Source of the DNA: Apodospora peruviana
Taxonomy: Eukaryota; Ascomycota; Sordariomycetes; Sordariales; Lasiosphaeriaceae
Direction: 5' to 3'
Length of the DNA stretch: 64,000 nucleotides
NCBI GenBank assembly: GCA_033439685.1
Contig: JAUEDM010000002.1
Coordinates: forward strand, 3,224,001 to 3,288,000
Part shown: piece after piece, positions 22,853-34,152 of the stretch
Layout of the letters: each line of letters begins with the position of its first letter
How positions within the stretch are numbered: the first letter of the stretch is position 1
The notes under the pieces: generated by a model
Seen by the model: only the letters and a program-made list of their open reading frames with translations
Databases searched by the model: none
What the model was told of the DNA's origin: nothing
Translations under genes and position numbers: made by a program

Positions 22853-23636
22853 TCGAGCCGCTGCTCCTCCAATCCAGATCAACACGCGCTGATGTCATGA
22901 GAATGATACCTCACGGATGACGGGAGGCCTTTTAATGAAAGCATGATTGCCGACGGAGCTGGGAGGAGTCTTATGGAGGAGTCGCGGTTCCTCAATACCA
23001 TGCTGAACATCCGCTGGTTTGGTATTCGGGGGCGGAGGCACACGGTCTTGGGAGTTGGAGGATCGGTTCGACTTCATCCTCACCGATAACTACCTATCCA
23101 CATTGCCGAGTGTGTCCAGATTGTTACTGCTGGACCACCTGCAACACCTAATTACCCTTCTTCCCCGGTATAACAAGGGATGAAGGTTCTCACCATCGAC
23201 CAACTTCATCATCCAGCGACCAACCCTGCCTCGTTTGATGTGTGTGCAGGGACTAGCATTAAGGTTTTCAGGGACGGGAAGGGTGTGTTTATGACAGCTC
23301 AGAGGGTGTCTACTGCGCCCCCAGACTGATGCTATACCACTCTTTATTCTATCCTTTTTTTTCTTCACTAATTATTATTGATACCTACGAACTTTCTTTA
23401 CTTACGCTCTTCTTGCCTCTTGAATACCACGTGCTCTTGCCATGGAGGTGTGAGACTGCTGGACGTGACAACACAATGATCGGAATGCTTTGATATCCTC
23501 TCCAGTCCATCGCCAGTTACTGTTTATGGGTATGTGGATGTCTGCTTATATACTTTCTGGTCGGTTCATCCAAACTTGCGACTTGTAGAAACGCTAAGGA
23601 CGATCCACTTATTGTACTCTGCCACATGGGACACGA
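22853..23636. other. Intergenic between convergent genes
   Basis: 3' regions of the small membrane protein gene (+) and the dCMP deaminase gene (-). No coding frame of note. T-rich near 23350-23390. Confidence 0.6.
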
Positions 23637-24876
23637 TCAATACAGCTGCAACTTTTCAAGATGTATTAGACCTTTTGCAGGCTGGCAGACAGACAAAGAA
23701 AACGTTAGTTATTTTCACCATCCATTTAATCTCATCGGACTTTCTTGGGGTTCACTCACCGGGACAAACTGCCTTAATCGCACGCCAGCCTCTCTGAACA
23801 CGGCAGCGGTCTCGCCGTCCATGCTGTACCCCTGACTGTAGACGACCTCGCTTACGCCGACCTGGACGATCTTGATGCTGCAGGTCAAGCACGGGCACGT
23901 ATCGCAATACAGCACAGCGTTGCCGTCCCTGAGACGCTCGCGGCCGGCCTCGAGCAGCGCATTCTCCTCGGCGTGGATGCACAGGCAGGTCGCCAGGCCG
24001 TGACCAGAGCCTTGGCCTTCGTTGCACCGGCCGCAGCCGCCCTCGCCACAGTTGCGCAAGCCGCGGGGCGTGCCGTTGTACCCGGTGCTGACGACGCGCT
24101 TGTCGCGCACGACGACACAGCCGACGCGGCGCTTCATACAGTTGGACCGCTGCGCGGCGAGCGAGGCGAGAGACATGAAGTAGGAGTCCCACGAGGGGCG
24201 GAGGCGGTCGGGGTTGAGCAGGTCGAGCGTGCCGAGCGTTGCGTAGAGGTGTGCGAGCGAGTCGGAAGTGTTGAGCAGGCGGACGGTGGCTCGGGAGATT
24301 AGCGGGAGGAGGCCGGTTTTGGTGCTGTAGAGCGCGTCATCGGAGAGGAGGGCGAATTTTTCTAAGGTGGTGGTGGTGGTGGTGGTGGTGGTGTTGTTGT
24401 TGGGTCTGTTGCAGTAGCGACGCCAGCGGACTGTGAGGGGGGCGTCGACACTGATGAGCAGGAAAAAGGGTCGTCGTGCGTACATGTCGAGTACGGCTTC
24501 GGAGAAGATGTCGTCGGTTACCCACCGCTCGCGCCAGCGCTGGGTGACGAATTCAAGGAGCTCGTCGGCGGTAGCGAAGACATGTTGCTTTCGTCGTTGC
24601 GGAAGCAGGCCTCGGTTGTTTGCTTGTTCAGCCGCAATCGATGTGGACTGTGTTTCAACCGAGTCTTGTTCTTTTTGTGTGTCTGCTCCGTTCGTGGTGG
24701 TCTTCTGTGACGGCAGCCGCTGATCTGATACGTAGAGCTGGGTGAAGCCGTGATGGTCGACAAGATACTGAGCAACGGTGCTCTTGCCGGCGCAAATACC
24801 TGTCAAGCAAGTTAAAACGGAGCGCCAACTGAAAGGGGGAAGAGGATTATTTACTGCCACAGACTCCGATAAACAT
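23637..24876 (-). CDS. Deoxycytidylate (dCMP) deaminase with N-terminal P-loop region
   Basis: Zinc enzyme that deaminates dCMP to dUMP, feeding thymidylate synthesis. Three exons, 24876-24855, 24799-23760 and 23681-23637, with introns of 55 and 78 bp, give 368 residues. Exon 1 is only 22 nt (MFIGVCG plus one base), and joining it completes a Walker-A-like motif GVCGSICAGKST (about residues 4-15). The deaminase domain carries HAEENAL (His283, Glu285) and CPCLTC (Cys311, Cys314). Between the two lies a Gln/Thr-rich linker including a Thr run from a GGT/GTT microsatellite. The last exon gives the ending LRQFVPPAKGLIHLEKLQLY. Reading through the last intron instead ends at 23715 with a different tail. 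The N-terminal nucleotide-kinase-like region is common in fungal Dcd1 proteins, but its role is unclear. Confidence 0.9.
24364..24401. repeat. GGT/GTT microsatellite inside the dCMP deaminase gene
   Basis: Tandem GGT units pass into GTT units on the plus strand. On the sense strand this encodes a run of Asn then Thr (NNNTTTTTTTTT) in the linker between the P-loop region and the deaminase domain. It is in frame and multiples of three are tolerated. Confidence 0.85.
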
Positions 24877-25763
24877 CTTGAAAGGAATTAGAGGTGCACT
24901 CCTAATCGTTAAAAGGTTGGAATGTATTCACAAATATGCTATGGACGTTCGTAGTATTCCGTACAGGTTACATCCGTTGCTAAAGTGCACGTGTGCAGCG
25001 CAAGGCTGAGGATGGCCTTCCAGGGTCTGCATCTTGGCGCCTGCAAGTCTGGACAGTCGACACACGTCTCAGGCCAAGATCCCAACGCGTCTGTAGGGCA
25101 GTTTGACGCGTCGAGTCCACACCCACTGATAGGTCCATCTTGGCATCTTTACGGGTTATACCTGCCGGAGATCAGCCGGAGGGGTAACTTGTAGGCACCG
25201 AAACTGTCATCCGCACACTGTTCATTAGTGCGGGGCAAAGGCAGCTCCGGCTGATCCCTCCCCCCCTCCAAAGCAGAAGGGACCTTCCGCTACAAAGGCA
25301 CACGGTCTGATCCAATCCTTTTGGTCAGGTACTTCAGGCAGCGCATGATTTTAGGTTAGCCCTTTGCTTTAATCAGCTTCACTACGCCCCATTTCTTGCA
25401 CATCTCAACCGACCGTCCGGTGACTACGCATTTGATCATACCCAGACACGCGATGACGCAGAACCGCTGACCACGTCTTTCGCGCGAGTTTCTCCTGTCG
25501 CCTTTCAGGTTCATGAACAGCAACGCACTTCGAGTCGCTTTTCCGCGGTAGCGCATCTTCTGGTTCTCAAGCCAACTAACCTGGAGGGACGAACCCCAAA
25601 CATTCCCATACTTTCCCAGAAACGCGACCCGACACAGTCGACCTGCGGCCATCGTCGACCACCGACTTGCGCACACTTCTAAAGAAAATCCCTGCGCCGA
25701 GATCTTGGAGACCTTCGGTTAGTTGGCCGAAATCGCGCGACCGAGGCGCGCTGGAGATCAACC
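24877..25763. other. Divergent promoter region, dCMP deaminase / ATG7
   Basis: No gene recognised. The minus frames 25356-25676 and 25576-25761 overlap, are basic, and match nothing I know. Confidence 0.55.
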
Positions 25764-28033
25764 ATGAATCTCAAATTCTCAACCTTCAATTCGGAAATCG
25801 AGCTGCCCTTCTATTCGGCGCTCTTTTCGTTCAAACTTGATCATGACCGGCTGTCCGACTCTGCTCGACCGGTCTTGGGCCTATACGAGCCGCGCCCCCA
25901 GGCAGATCCGGATTCGAGCACCAAGTTGCAGATTCTCGGCAATGCGCTGACTAGTAACCAGTGAGCTTGCGGTTCTTTTTACTTCTTGGGGGATTGCAAA
26001 AGTGATCTAACAACAATAAAGGGTACCCCTTGGATTGACTCGGGCTCAGGGCTCCATCAAAAATGTCAACACTATCGAAGACTTCAAAAACACCGATAAG
26101 AATGGCATGCTTGTGAACGCGGGTCGACAGGTGCTTGTCTCTACTATGGTCTAACAAACCCGAGCAAATCAACTAACCTATCGTTGGATAGATATGGGAC
26201 GCGATCCAAGACGGCACGATTTATTCACTTCCGGCGCTTCTATCCTCCTTCATCATCCTCTCCTTTGCGGACCTCAAGAAATATAAATTTACCTACTGGT
26301 TTGCCTTCCCGGCCCTTCATTCTAGTCCTCAGTGGAAACGAACCGGTCCTGTTGGCCATATAAATTCGAAAGAAAGCACGGCATTGGTTGAAAGGGTGGG
26401 AACATGGCGATACAGTGTTGATAACAGGGAGCATGGCTTCTTCTTGGTCAAGAAGGTCCCAAGGGACGACGCAAACTCCCGGACATCTCTCGATGAACCT
26501 AACATGGACATCGGGTTTGAGTGGGAGATCGGGTCTCTGAAAGATTTTGAGACAGGTTTCTTCAACAACATCGAGGAAGAGGACAGATATGTGGCCTTTG
26601 TCGACCCCTCAAACTACCCCGAGTACCCATCTTGGCCTCTTCGAAACCTACTGGTCTTGATCCGGCAGAGATACCGCCTAAACAAGGTCCAGATTCTATG
26701 TTATCGAGATACACAACCACGGAGACATGAGGCGCGGAGTATTATCCTTCCCCTGGCTATGGATCCGGTCGACGATATTGTGCTGAAAGAAATGCCAAAG
26801 GTGACGGGCTGGGAACGGAACGTGAACGGTGACCTGAAAGCCCGCGTCGCTAACTTGGCCGAGTATATGGATCCCACCCGTCTTGCAGACCAAGCAGTCG
26901 ACTTGAATCTAAAGCTGATGAAGTGGCGGCTGTCGCCAAACCTGGACTTGGACACCATCAAGAACACACGATGTCTGCTGCTTGGAGCGGGCACACTTGG
27001 AAGCTACGTTTCCAGAAATCTCATGGGCTGGGGAGTGCGAAAGATCACATTCATTGACTATGGAACCGTATCTTTCTCGAATCCTGTTCGGCAACCATTG
27101 TTCGAGTTTAAGGACTGTCTTGGAGGTGGAAAGCCAAAGGCCATTCGAGCTGCCGAGGCTCTGAAGGAAATATACCCCGGTGTCGATGCGGAAGCCCACG
27201 TACTCAGTGTGCCAATGCTTGATCACTCCGTTGTCGATGAGGCAAAGACGAAGGCAGACTTTACAAAACTTCAAGAGTTGGTTGACTCACATGATGCTAT
27301 TTTCCTGCTCATGGACACACGCGAGTCGCGATGGCTGCCAACCGTCATGGGCAAAGCTAAGAATAAGATTGTAATGAACGCCGCACTTGGTTTCGATACA
27401 TATGTCGTCATGCGGCATGGAGCACCGCCAAAAGACGGGACTGAAGACACCCTTGGGTGCTATTTCTGCAATGATGTCGTTGTTGCGGCCGACGTACGTG
27501 CTTCCACTCTATGAATCAGGTGACAGCTACTGACTGAAAATATGTAGTCAATAAAGGATCAGACTTTAGACCAACAATGTACCGTCACTCGCCCAGGAGT
27601 TGCCGCTATTGCGTCAGCGCTCCTTGTCGAGCTCCTGACGAGCATTCTTCAGCATCCAGAGAAACAGCACGCGCCCGCGCCTGTCCCAACTGCCGGCGGC
27701 TCGGGATCGGGTTCCATTACTTACCAACGTGATCCGCCAGACCACACACTCGGCATCGTCCCACATCAGATTCGCGGGTTCTTATCAAATTTCCAGAATA
27801 TGGTGATCCGCGGCCAGTCCTACCCACAGTGCAGCGCCTGCAGCAAGCCTATCACCTCGGCGTACAAGGCGGAAGGCTGGGATTTTGTCAAGAAGGCCCT
27901 CGGCAGCCGGGATTACGTCGCCGAGCTGAGCGGACTGGCTGAGGTGCAACGGTTGGCAGAGTTGGCCGCTGCTGATGTCGAGTGGAGCGAGGAGGAGATG
28001 GCAGAGGAGGACGGTGAAGGAGTCATGATTTAG
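25764..28033 (+). CDS. ATG7: Autophagy E1-like activating enzyme Atg7
   Basis: Activates the ubiquitin-like proteins Atg8 and Atg12 by ATP-dependent adenylation and thioester formation, then passes them to Atg3 and Atg10. It is cytosolic and needed for autophagosome formation. Four exons, 25764-25960, 26022-26130, 26192-27493 and 27548-28033, with introns of 61, 61 and 54 bp (CTAAC branch sites visible), give 697 residues. The N-terminal domain begins LKFSTFNSEIELPFYSAL. The nucleotide-binding loop GAGTLG starts at residue 367. The catalytic cysteine is Cys547 in DQTLDQQCTVTRPG, encoded just after the last intron. The C-terminus is acidic (EEEMAEEDGEG). Length and motifs are typical and no key residue is missing. 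Confidence 0.97.
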
Positions 28034-28616
28034 GACATCGATACTTCACGTGGTCATTGCTCTGTGGTTTGAGCCTGGCGTTTGGGGAATTTTGGACGAG
28101 GGGTTTGTTATGGTGCCTCGTATGGTTTCGTTCTGTACATTCTACGGTGGGGCGGCTGGAATCACCATTTCGGATTTGGATGGATGATAGAGGAATGGTG
28201 TCGGTGAATAAAACGGAATTCAGCCATATTTTTGACGCGCGCTCTTTTAAACCTGTATCAACGTCGTATACGGATATTATATGTAGGCTGACGATGCATT
28301 GCTGACAAAAATTTCACCTAAGGGCAATGCTCAGGGGGTTGACTTTAAGGGGAAGCTTGGTACGGATTACTCGCAATCTTATCGCACGGGAGAATACTGA
28401 TAAGGGGCAGGTGGCTGATAGCGCAAGCGGCACAAAACTTTTTTCCTCGGCCTACAAATCAACCCACCCGCAACAACGCTTCTGTAATTATCCTACACCC
28501 TCTTTAAGCAAATTACCTGCACAGCTTTTTGCTTCTCGGGGTCCGTCTACAGGAACGAAAAACCGAAACCATTCCGACCACTATACGAAGGACAAATTCT
28601 CCCGAAAGCAGAAATC
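28034..28616. other. Intergenic, ATG7 3' end to UPF0390 gene
   Basis: Non-coding. The frame 28327-28635 + runs into the next gene's start out of frame and is not protein-like. Confidence 0.6.
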
Positions 28617-28928
28617 ATGGCCCAAGGCGGCGTAAAAAAGAACGCCACGCCCAACCCACGCAAGGAGGGCAAGGCAGGCGGCGCCAGGCTGCAGAACAAG
28701 CGCGGAGGACAGGGCGCTGTCAGCAAGCCCAAGAAGGCGAAAGGAACCTCGGCGGACAAGATGCAAAAGAAGCTGTCGGCCGGCCTGGTCGCGCGGACGG
28801 AGGCGATGCTAGGAGAGAAGGCTGGTCATCTGGAGCTGATTGGCAAGGGGCGGAAGAAGACTGGTGAAAAAGCGGCTGATGATAAGAAGAAGAAGCTGAG
28901 CCAGGGCGGGTCGAGGAAGTTTGGCTGA
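28617..28928 (+). CDS. UPF0390/DUF2462 small basic protein
   Basis: A 103-residue, lysine- and glycine-rich protein without acidic clusters, starting MAQGGVKKNATPNPRKEGKA. It resembles the DUF2462 (UPF0390) family, whose members are small basic proteins in fungi and animals (human C19orf53) thought to be nucleolar. The conserved part is KLSAGLVARTEAMLGEKAGHLELIGKGR, quoted here as KLSAGLVARTEAMLGEKAGH followed by LELIGKGR. No intron is needed. The exact biochemical role is not established. The family call rests on remembered motifs and size. Confidence 0.8.
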   Translation: MAQGGVKKNATPNPRKEGKAGGARLQNKRGGQGAVSKPKKAKGTSADKMQKKLSAGLVARTEAMLGEKAGHLELIGKGRKKTGEKAADDKKKKLSQGGSRKFG

Positions 28929-29278
28929 GTTTTTGAGTCCGGGTTTTTCTCAATTGGTTTCTCTGAATTTGGCAAGGCGAAAGGAGTTAAAAGGAGGTAT
29001 GGGAGAAGAAGAATATGGGATTTTGGTGGGAGGCAACTCGTCACGACCGTCGGTTTGCTGTTGCTGCTCATTGCTCATTGACCGACGACATGGACGACAA
29101 CATATACAGCAAATATCCCGACGGGCTGCTTACTAGCTATTACGTGAAGAAGCAGCAGCAGCAAGGCGGGTGTTGAATACTTTGGGGGAATTATCATTAC
29201 GCTGGCTGCAGTCTCGCCGACCGACCATCGATCTACACTACCTGTTTTACTTCACGGGATGAGCGAACGAATCCACAA
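28929..29278. other. Intergenic between convergent genes
   Basis: 3' ends of the UPF0390 gene (+) and the PLP decarboxylase gene (-). An AGC-rich run occurs near 29150. No gene seen. Confidence 0.6.
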
Positions 29279-31100
29279 CTAAGAATCGAATGAAGAAGCC
29301 GCGGCGGACAACACCTCCTTTACAACAGCCAAATCCCTCTCCACGTCGACGCGCCAGCTACCCACCGCTATCCGAATTGCTTTGCGCCCCTCCCACGAGG
29401 ACCCGCTGACAAACATGCGCCGCGTCTCGTTGATGCGGTCGGCGAGGACTTCGTTGAGCCGCGGGTTTTTGGCGCGGAACAGCACCACAATGTGCGTCTG
29501 CTCCAGCGAGGCGGACTGGTCCGGGAGCCAGTCGTATGCGTCGGAATCACGGATGAAGGCGGCGATCCCGCGAGCGAGGAGGACCATTCGCGTGAACATA
29601 GCAGCCAAGCCGTCGCAACCCTCGCTGCGCAGGACGGCGTAAACGGGCAAGGCGCGGAAGCGGCGCGAGTTCTCGATGCCGATGTTTAGAGGGCTGTGGA
29701 TCGTAGTGGCGGTTCCTGCAACACTTCCTGGTGCTGCGGATGCTAGATAGGCGGCGTTGGGATTTCGAAAGACTTGGTTGACAATGGTGGCGTTTCGGCA
29801 TAGGAAGATGCCGCAGTCGTAGGGCTATTTTGTTATCACGATGACGTTAGGTCAGAAGGAAGAAAATTCACAAATCCGGTTATGCTCTCTATCATGAAGG
29901 CACATGGCAAGGGAAGGTTAGTCAGATGATGCTGTGAAAAGACGTACTACGTTCAGGAGCTTGTGTCCGTCGGCCGTGATGCTATCAGCCAGCTCCAAGC
30001 CAGCTACGCCGGCATGAAGATGAAGGAACTCCTCTGTCTTTGGAAGGGCGCGGGCGAATATGCCGAAAGCTATTGAAGTTCAAACTCATCTTCATTAACA
30101 TGTGTATATCATGATGATAAAACGGGAAATTTTGGGCAAGAAGCAATGTCTTGCACAATAGCAACCTACCGCCGTCCACATGAATCCAAGCACCATGTCG
30201 ATCCGCTAGACTCCTGAGTTTTGGCATGTCGAGCGCGCGAAGTGCGAAGCGGCCGGTGTTGACCTCGCCCGCGCTCACAACAATGATGCTGGCCACGCCT
30301 TCTCTCGCCAGCTCGCGCTCGACGGCGTCCAGGTCCAGCCGCCACGGTTCATCCCTCACGCCTAGATCCCTGACGGCAGCGTGGCCGAGTCCGACCAGAC
30401 TGGCCGCCTTGGAGAGCGACGAGTGGCCCATGCTGGTCAGGATCTGGATCTCCCTGATTCCGACGACCTGACACGCTGCCAGTAAGCCCATCTCGGCGAC
30501 TGTCGTCGACGACGAGCCGGAAATGCGAGCCAATATCACGGCTTCCCGACCACAGGCCAGGCCCATGATGTTGCTGCCCGTTGCGCCGGTTGTGAAGGTG
30601 CACGCGGGCCAGTCGGCAGGGTCGCCGAGGTCGAGAAGGTTGACCAGCATCGAGAGCGCAGCGTCCTCGACGAACGTGCTCACTGAGTGAGCTGGGAGGT
30701 GGACTTGCACGTTCTGGTCTAGAGCGCTGACCATGTTGTCGGCCGCCTCGGCCGCGGGGAGTACGCCGCCCGTGACGAAACCGAAGTATCGGCTGCTGAG
30801 GGCTTGGGAATTCAGACCCGGCAGGATGGTCTCGAGGAGGTGGGTGACTGTTGCGTCGAGACCGAGACCTCTGCGTGGAAGAAGGGGATTTTCTTCATCG
30901 CTATGGTCATCTCCGTCTTGGTGATCATGATGGTGATGCAGCTTGGGGGTATCAGAGGCGATGGGTAGGGATGAGATGGCCTGGGAAAGAGACGAAGGGA
31001 GAGGTATGGTGCTGTCATCGCGGGCTGACACCGCTTCCCGTAGACGAGCATATGACTGGGAGAGGAAGGTGCTGTGGTCTTTGGAAGTTAATGTAGCCAT
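29279..31100 (-). CDS. Pyridoxal-phosphate-dependent decarboxylase family enzyme
   Basis: Group II PLP decarboxylase-like enzyme (aromatic amino acid/glutamate decarboxylase fold). Substrate cannot be read from sequence. Three exons, 31100-30170, 30069-29948 and 29824-29279, with introns of 100 and 123 bp, give 532 residues. Fold features in order: YFGFVTGGVLPAAEAADN, the Gly/Ser/Asn motif TTGATGSNIMGL, GHSSLSKAA, the cofactor Asp in WIHVDGAFG (built across intron 1) and the PLP lysine in ITADGHKLLNV (Lys347). A His/Asp-rich insertion (about 55-70, LHHHHDHQDGDDHSDEE) lies near the N-terminus. All key residues are present, so the enzyme should be active. Its neighbours on the right are a decayed region, a methyltransferase relic and a cupin, so it may be a remnant of a secondary-metabolism locus. 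That is inference only. Confidence 0.88.
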
Positions 31101-31990
31101 CGTGATAGGTTCCAGGTTGATACCTAAGAGTCTATAGGACTGTCGACGGGAGTCTTGGCTTGGCTATATATCAGGTCTCTTTGCCGTCTACCAATTTCCA
31201 GTAAAATGAGGCACCCCCGGGGTTTCCGCTGGCGGATTTTGATTTATTCACAAAAAAACCCGCAGTTATCCATAAGAGGAACCTAAGTTGCTCCCCAATT
31301 GGGAGAAGTGATTGAATGCTGCGGTCAGGACGTTCCTGTGGTTCCGAGCAGTGGGGCACACGGAGCGTATTGACGCTGCCCCCGCCAATCCCGACTCAGA
31401 TATTATCGTGTTGTCATATAAACCGCGAAGCACCGCCAAATTTCAGACGTAGCATTGTGAAGTTAAAGTATTTTGAGACGACGAGCACGTCACTATTATC
31501 AATCGTTTCATACGGGCAGTTCCAGCTGAAAATAACTCTGATCACCCACTATATCTTGAAAGCAATATGTCGGTTCAGAAACCGAACGGTAATAATCCGT
31601 ACCTGAAGTATGTATCATACAGACCACGAAGGTTGAGAAGATTTACATAGGAAATCCCGGATGGGATAATGACATTTCTAAAAAGCTTGGCTAAACTGAC
31701 TCGGAATTTTCTTCATGTCCCTAAAGCAGATTCCGCGTGGAACGTGAAGAAGGAATGGCGAGATAGTCAACGCGTGGTAGTTAGTCTCAGCTTTCAACAA
31801 GATATCCCAAATCACTTGAGGGATATTCCAGAGGATAGCTGGCAACTCGAGTCATCCTCGTCAAGAACATGATTCGATATGTTGACCATGACTTTGTGCC
31901 GCGGCATATTCACGTTGTCTGCAGATATCTGGGAGCTGAGTTAGCGGAAGCACCCAGACTGAAAACGTCCAAAATAAAACGATATCTTGT
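31101..31990. other. Decarboxylase promoter and decayed DNA
   Basis: Upstream region of the decarboxylase gene, then sequence with short frames only. A 67-codon frame at 31669-31872 (MTFLKSLAKLTRNF...) reads like protein but ends without context. It may be a fragment of an old gene together with the following repeat region. Confidence 0.4.
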
Positions 31991-31996
31991 GTGGCT

Positions 31997-32149
31997 CGTT
32001 CATACATCCAAGAAAGGCTAATTTCAAGCGCTCAACGCACGTCTAGAATAGGCTCGACGACGGCTAGCGTGGAAACTGCGAATACAGGTGGGAAATTTAA
32101 TCATGACAAGGTGAAAAGCTGCAAAGAAAAAGAAGATAATACATACCAT
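31997..32149. repeat. Direct repeat copy A (about 150 bp)
   Basis: Starts cgttcatacatccaagaaag and ends at cataccat. It aligns with copy B (32264-32414) over about 150 bases with substitutions and small indels. Copy A lacks one base relative to copy B (caagcgctc versus caaggcgctc), which breaks the frame that stays open in copy B. Confidence 0.85.
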
Positions 32150-32221
32150 GCTGGAAAGTCTGGGACAGGGGATGGCGACGAAAATATTTACCTAGCTCGG
32201 AGGGCTTTGGTTAGCAAGAGC

Positions 32222-32376
32222 ACCTGAATGAGACGGTCAAAACATTCGCAGGACAAGCAATGTCGTTCATACATCCAAGAAAGGCTAATTTCAAGGCGCT
32301 CAACGCACGTCTAGAAGAGGCTCAGCAACGGCTAGCGTGGAAACTGCGAATACAGGTGGGAATTGAATCATGACAA
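32222..32376 (+). pseudogene. Fragment of an unrecognised coding sequence in repeat copy B
   Basis: An open frame reads HLNETVKTFAGQAM, then SFIHPRKANFKALNARLEEA, then QQRLAWKLRIQVGIES before a stop. The helical, Lys/Arg/Glu-rich pattern looks like real protein, unlike its surroundings. An in-frame stop lies just upstream. A neighbouring frame (ending LARRALVSKST at 32227) seems to continue the same pattern, which suggests a frameshift. I do not recognise the family. Most likely a gene remnant. Confidence 0.35.
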
Positions 32377-32414
32377 AAATGGCGTGGAAATAAAAAGAAA
32401 AAGGTACATACCAT
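32264..32414. repeat. Direct repeat copy B (about 150 bp)
   Basis: Second copy of the direct repeat, 267 bases downstream of copy A. Differences include agaagaggctcagcaac against agaataggctcgacgac. They are mixed substitutions and indels rather than only C-to-T, so they do not look like a pure RIP pattern. Confidence 0.85.
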
Positions 32415-34152
32415 ACGGAGAAGTTCCGGGAAGAACGGTGACCATGCAGATATGGCATCTGGGTCATCTGAGAGCCATGGTGATTGATGGTCGACCTTGA
32501 GACCGCGCTGCAAAATAGGTGTGCATTGGGAAGAAAATTTCTCAAGCAGCTTTGAAAGTTTTTTATGGAGGCTCCAAGGTGGAAACCCTATCCGTACCGG
32601 CTGCTTAGTCACCAAACTTTAATTCGTTTGGTGGTCCACCCACATCGGGGTGCACGGACCGACAAGACTCCCGTCGATGCGGGTCGGGTTGGGAAATTGC
32701 GGAAGAAATGGAAGGCCCCTCCCGTCCTTGATGGCTGCTCAGGTTCCATTTCAGTTCACCGGTTCAAGCTGTCAGCGCTGTCAGCACTGTCAGCACATTA
32801 ATCCCGATAAGGTCCCGCCTGGCGCAGGGAAATGGCGAAAACAAAAGACTCGCATTCGCTGACCATGCGTTGCCCATTTCTGTTGCAACCAGTTAACTGT
32901 TGTGTCCCACGACCAGAACATCTCGTCAACTGCAGCTTTCGCGATATCGATGCCAGCCGGCATTGGAAGTCTCCAAGCAGCTCTTTTCGCCTCCCTCCCT
33001 GGACCCTGGGTCGACATCGATCCCAGTCTTTCGTCCGCAGCGCGGAATCGGACACCACTCCATCACCGGTATCTGCTTCATCCAGTCATTGTTAATCTTT
33101 GATGGTGTCTTCAGTTTCCTCACACAGGAGTCGACACTTGCCCAACAGCAAGAGAAGATGACACGGGTCTTGATGGTTTGCCAGTGGCGTATCATCGGCC
33201 TGCACACCCTCCTGTTGTCTGCGAGTCGCAAGCCAGTCTCTTTTGATGCGCTCCTCACAGCAAGCCCAAATCCCAACCTAAGCCACATCTCTTCTAGTTC
33301 GGGCCACCGCCGTCAAATCCCCTCGTTCTTCTTCCGCCCTTTCACCCTCTCACTGGTCGTTCATGCAAGGACCAGCACATCGGTTCATGAGAGGAGGGAG
33401 GGGCTTTTCCCCGCTCGAAATCTTGACGGTCAGGTCTGAGAAATATGAACCACAAGTCTTCTTGGCTGCTTGCGGCCGATGAGTGTTTGTTATTCCGATT
33501 TCGCGTGCACGAGCAAGACCCAAGCTACAGTACCGGTATCGTGTTAGGATCCCGCCCCAGTGGCAGACCTCACGATTGGTAGTGTACAGTTCCCAGCCTG
33601 TTGGCTTTGGTGTGTCGTTCGAAGCCCACTTCCCGCGCCAGAGACAGGGGTAAAAGCGGGTGGGCGATCCTGGATCCAGGGGCGCTGGCTGACCCAGCCT
33701 GTTGGGACCCATCCCGACACCGCCGGTAATGAATCACTGACTTCAGCAAGCGAAGTGTGGGTGAAAGTGTCTAGTTTACCAGGGGCGAACGCGGAAATAT
33801 GCCGAGCCTGGCTCAGGTTGGCTCGGCCCTCTGCCATTGACTCTATTTTATGTTTTATATTCATCATTCCCTGCGGATATCTTTTATTTGATATTACCCT
33901 CGCATATATCTACACATGCACTCCCATGCCCGTCTTGTTGCCGGGGTTAAGAGAGACTGCACTCCCAAGACATCTGTTAGATCGGTCGTTTTCCTGTGCA
34001 TCTTTCTGCTCGGATCGAGCCAGATGTAAGTGCTGATCTTTTCCAGACCCGTGGGGCTTTGCTCTTTATGGTAACGCCAATACTGATGACGTTACCAACA
34101 TTACCAGTTTCACCACTCCCCAGTTACTGTGTAGTACGCATACCGCCAACTC
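32415..34152. other. Gene-free, probably decayed DNA
   Basis: Many short overlapping frames but nothing protein-like. Includes a tandem gctgtcagcgctgtcagcac motif near 32768-32787. The sequence may contain old fragments too degraded to recognise. Confidence 0.45.

Noticed and set aside
25356..25761. Basic minus-strand frames upstream of ATG7, considered as a mitochondrial ribosomal protein
   Set aside because: The characteristic cysteine and basic motifs of small ribosomal proteins are absent, and the frames overlap each other.
31991..32414. RIP as the explanation for the repeat divergence
   Set aside because: Differences include transversions and indels, not mainly C-to-T and G-to-A changes, and local AT content is not extreme.
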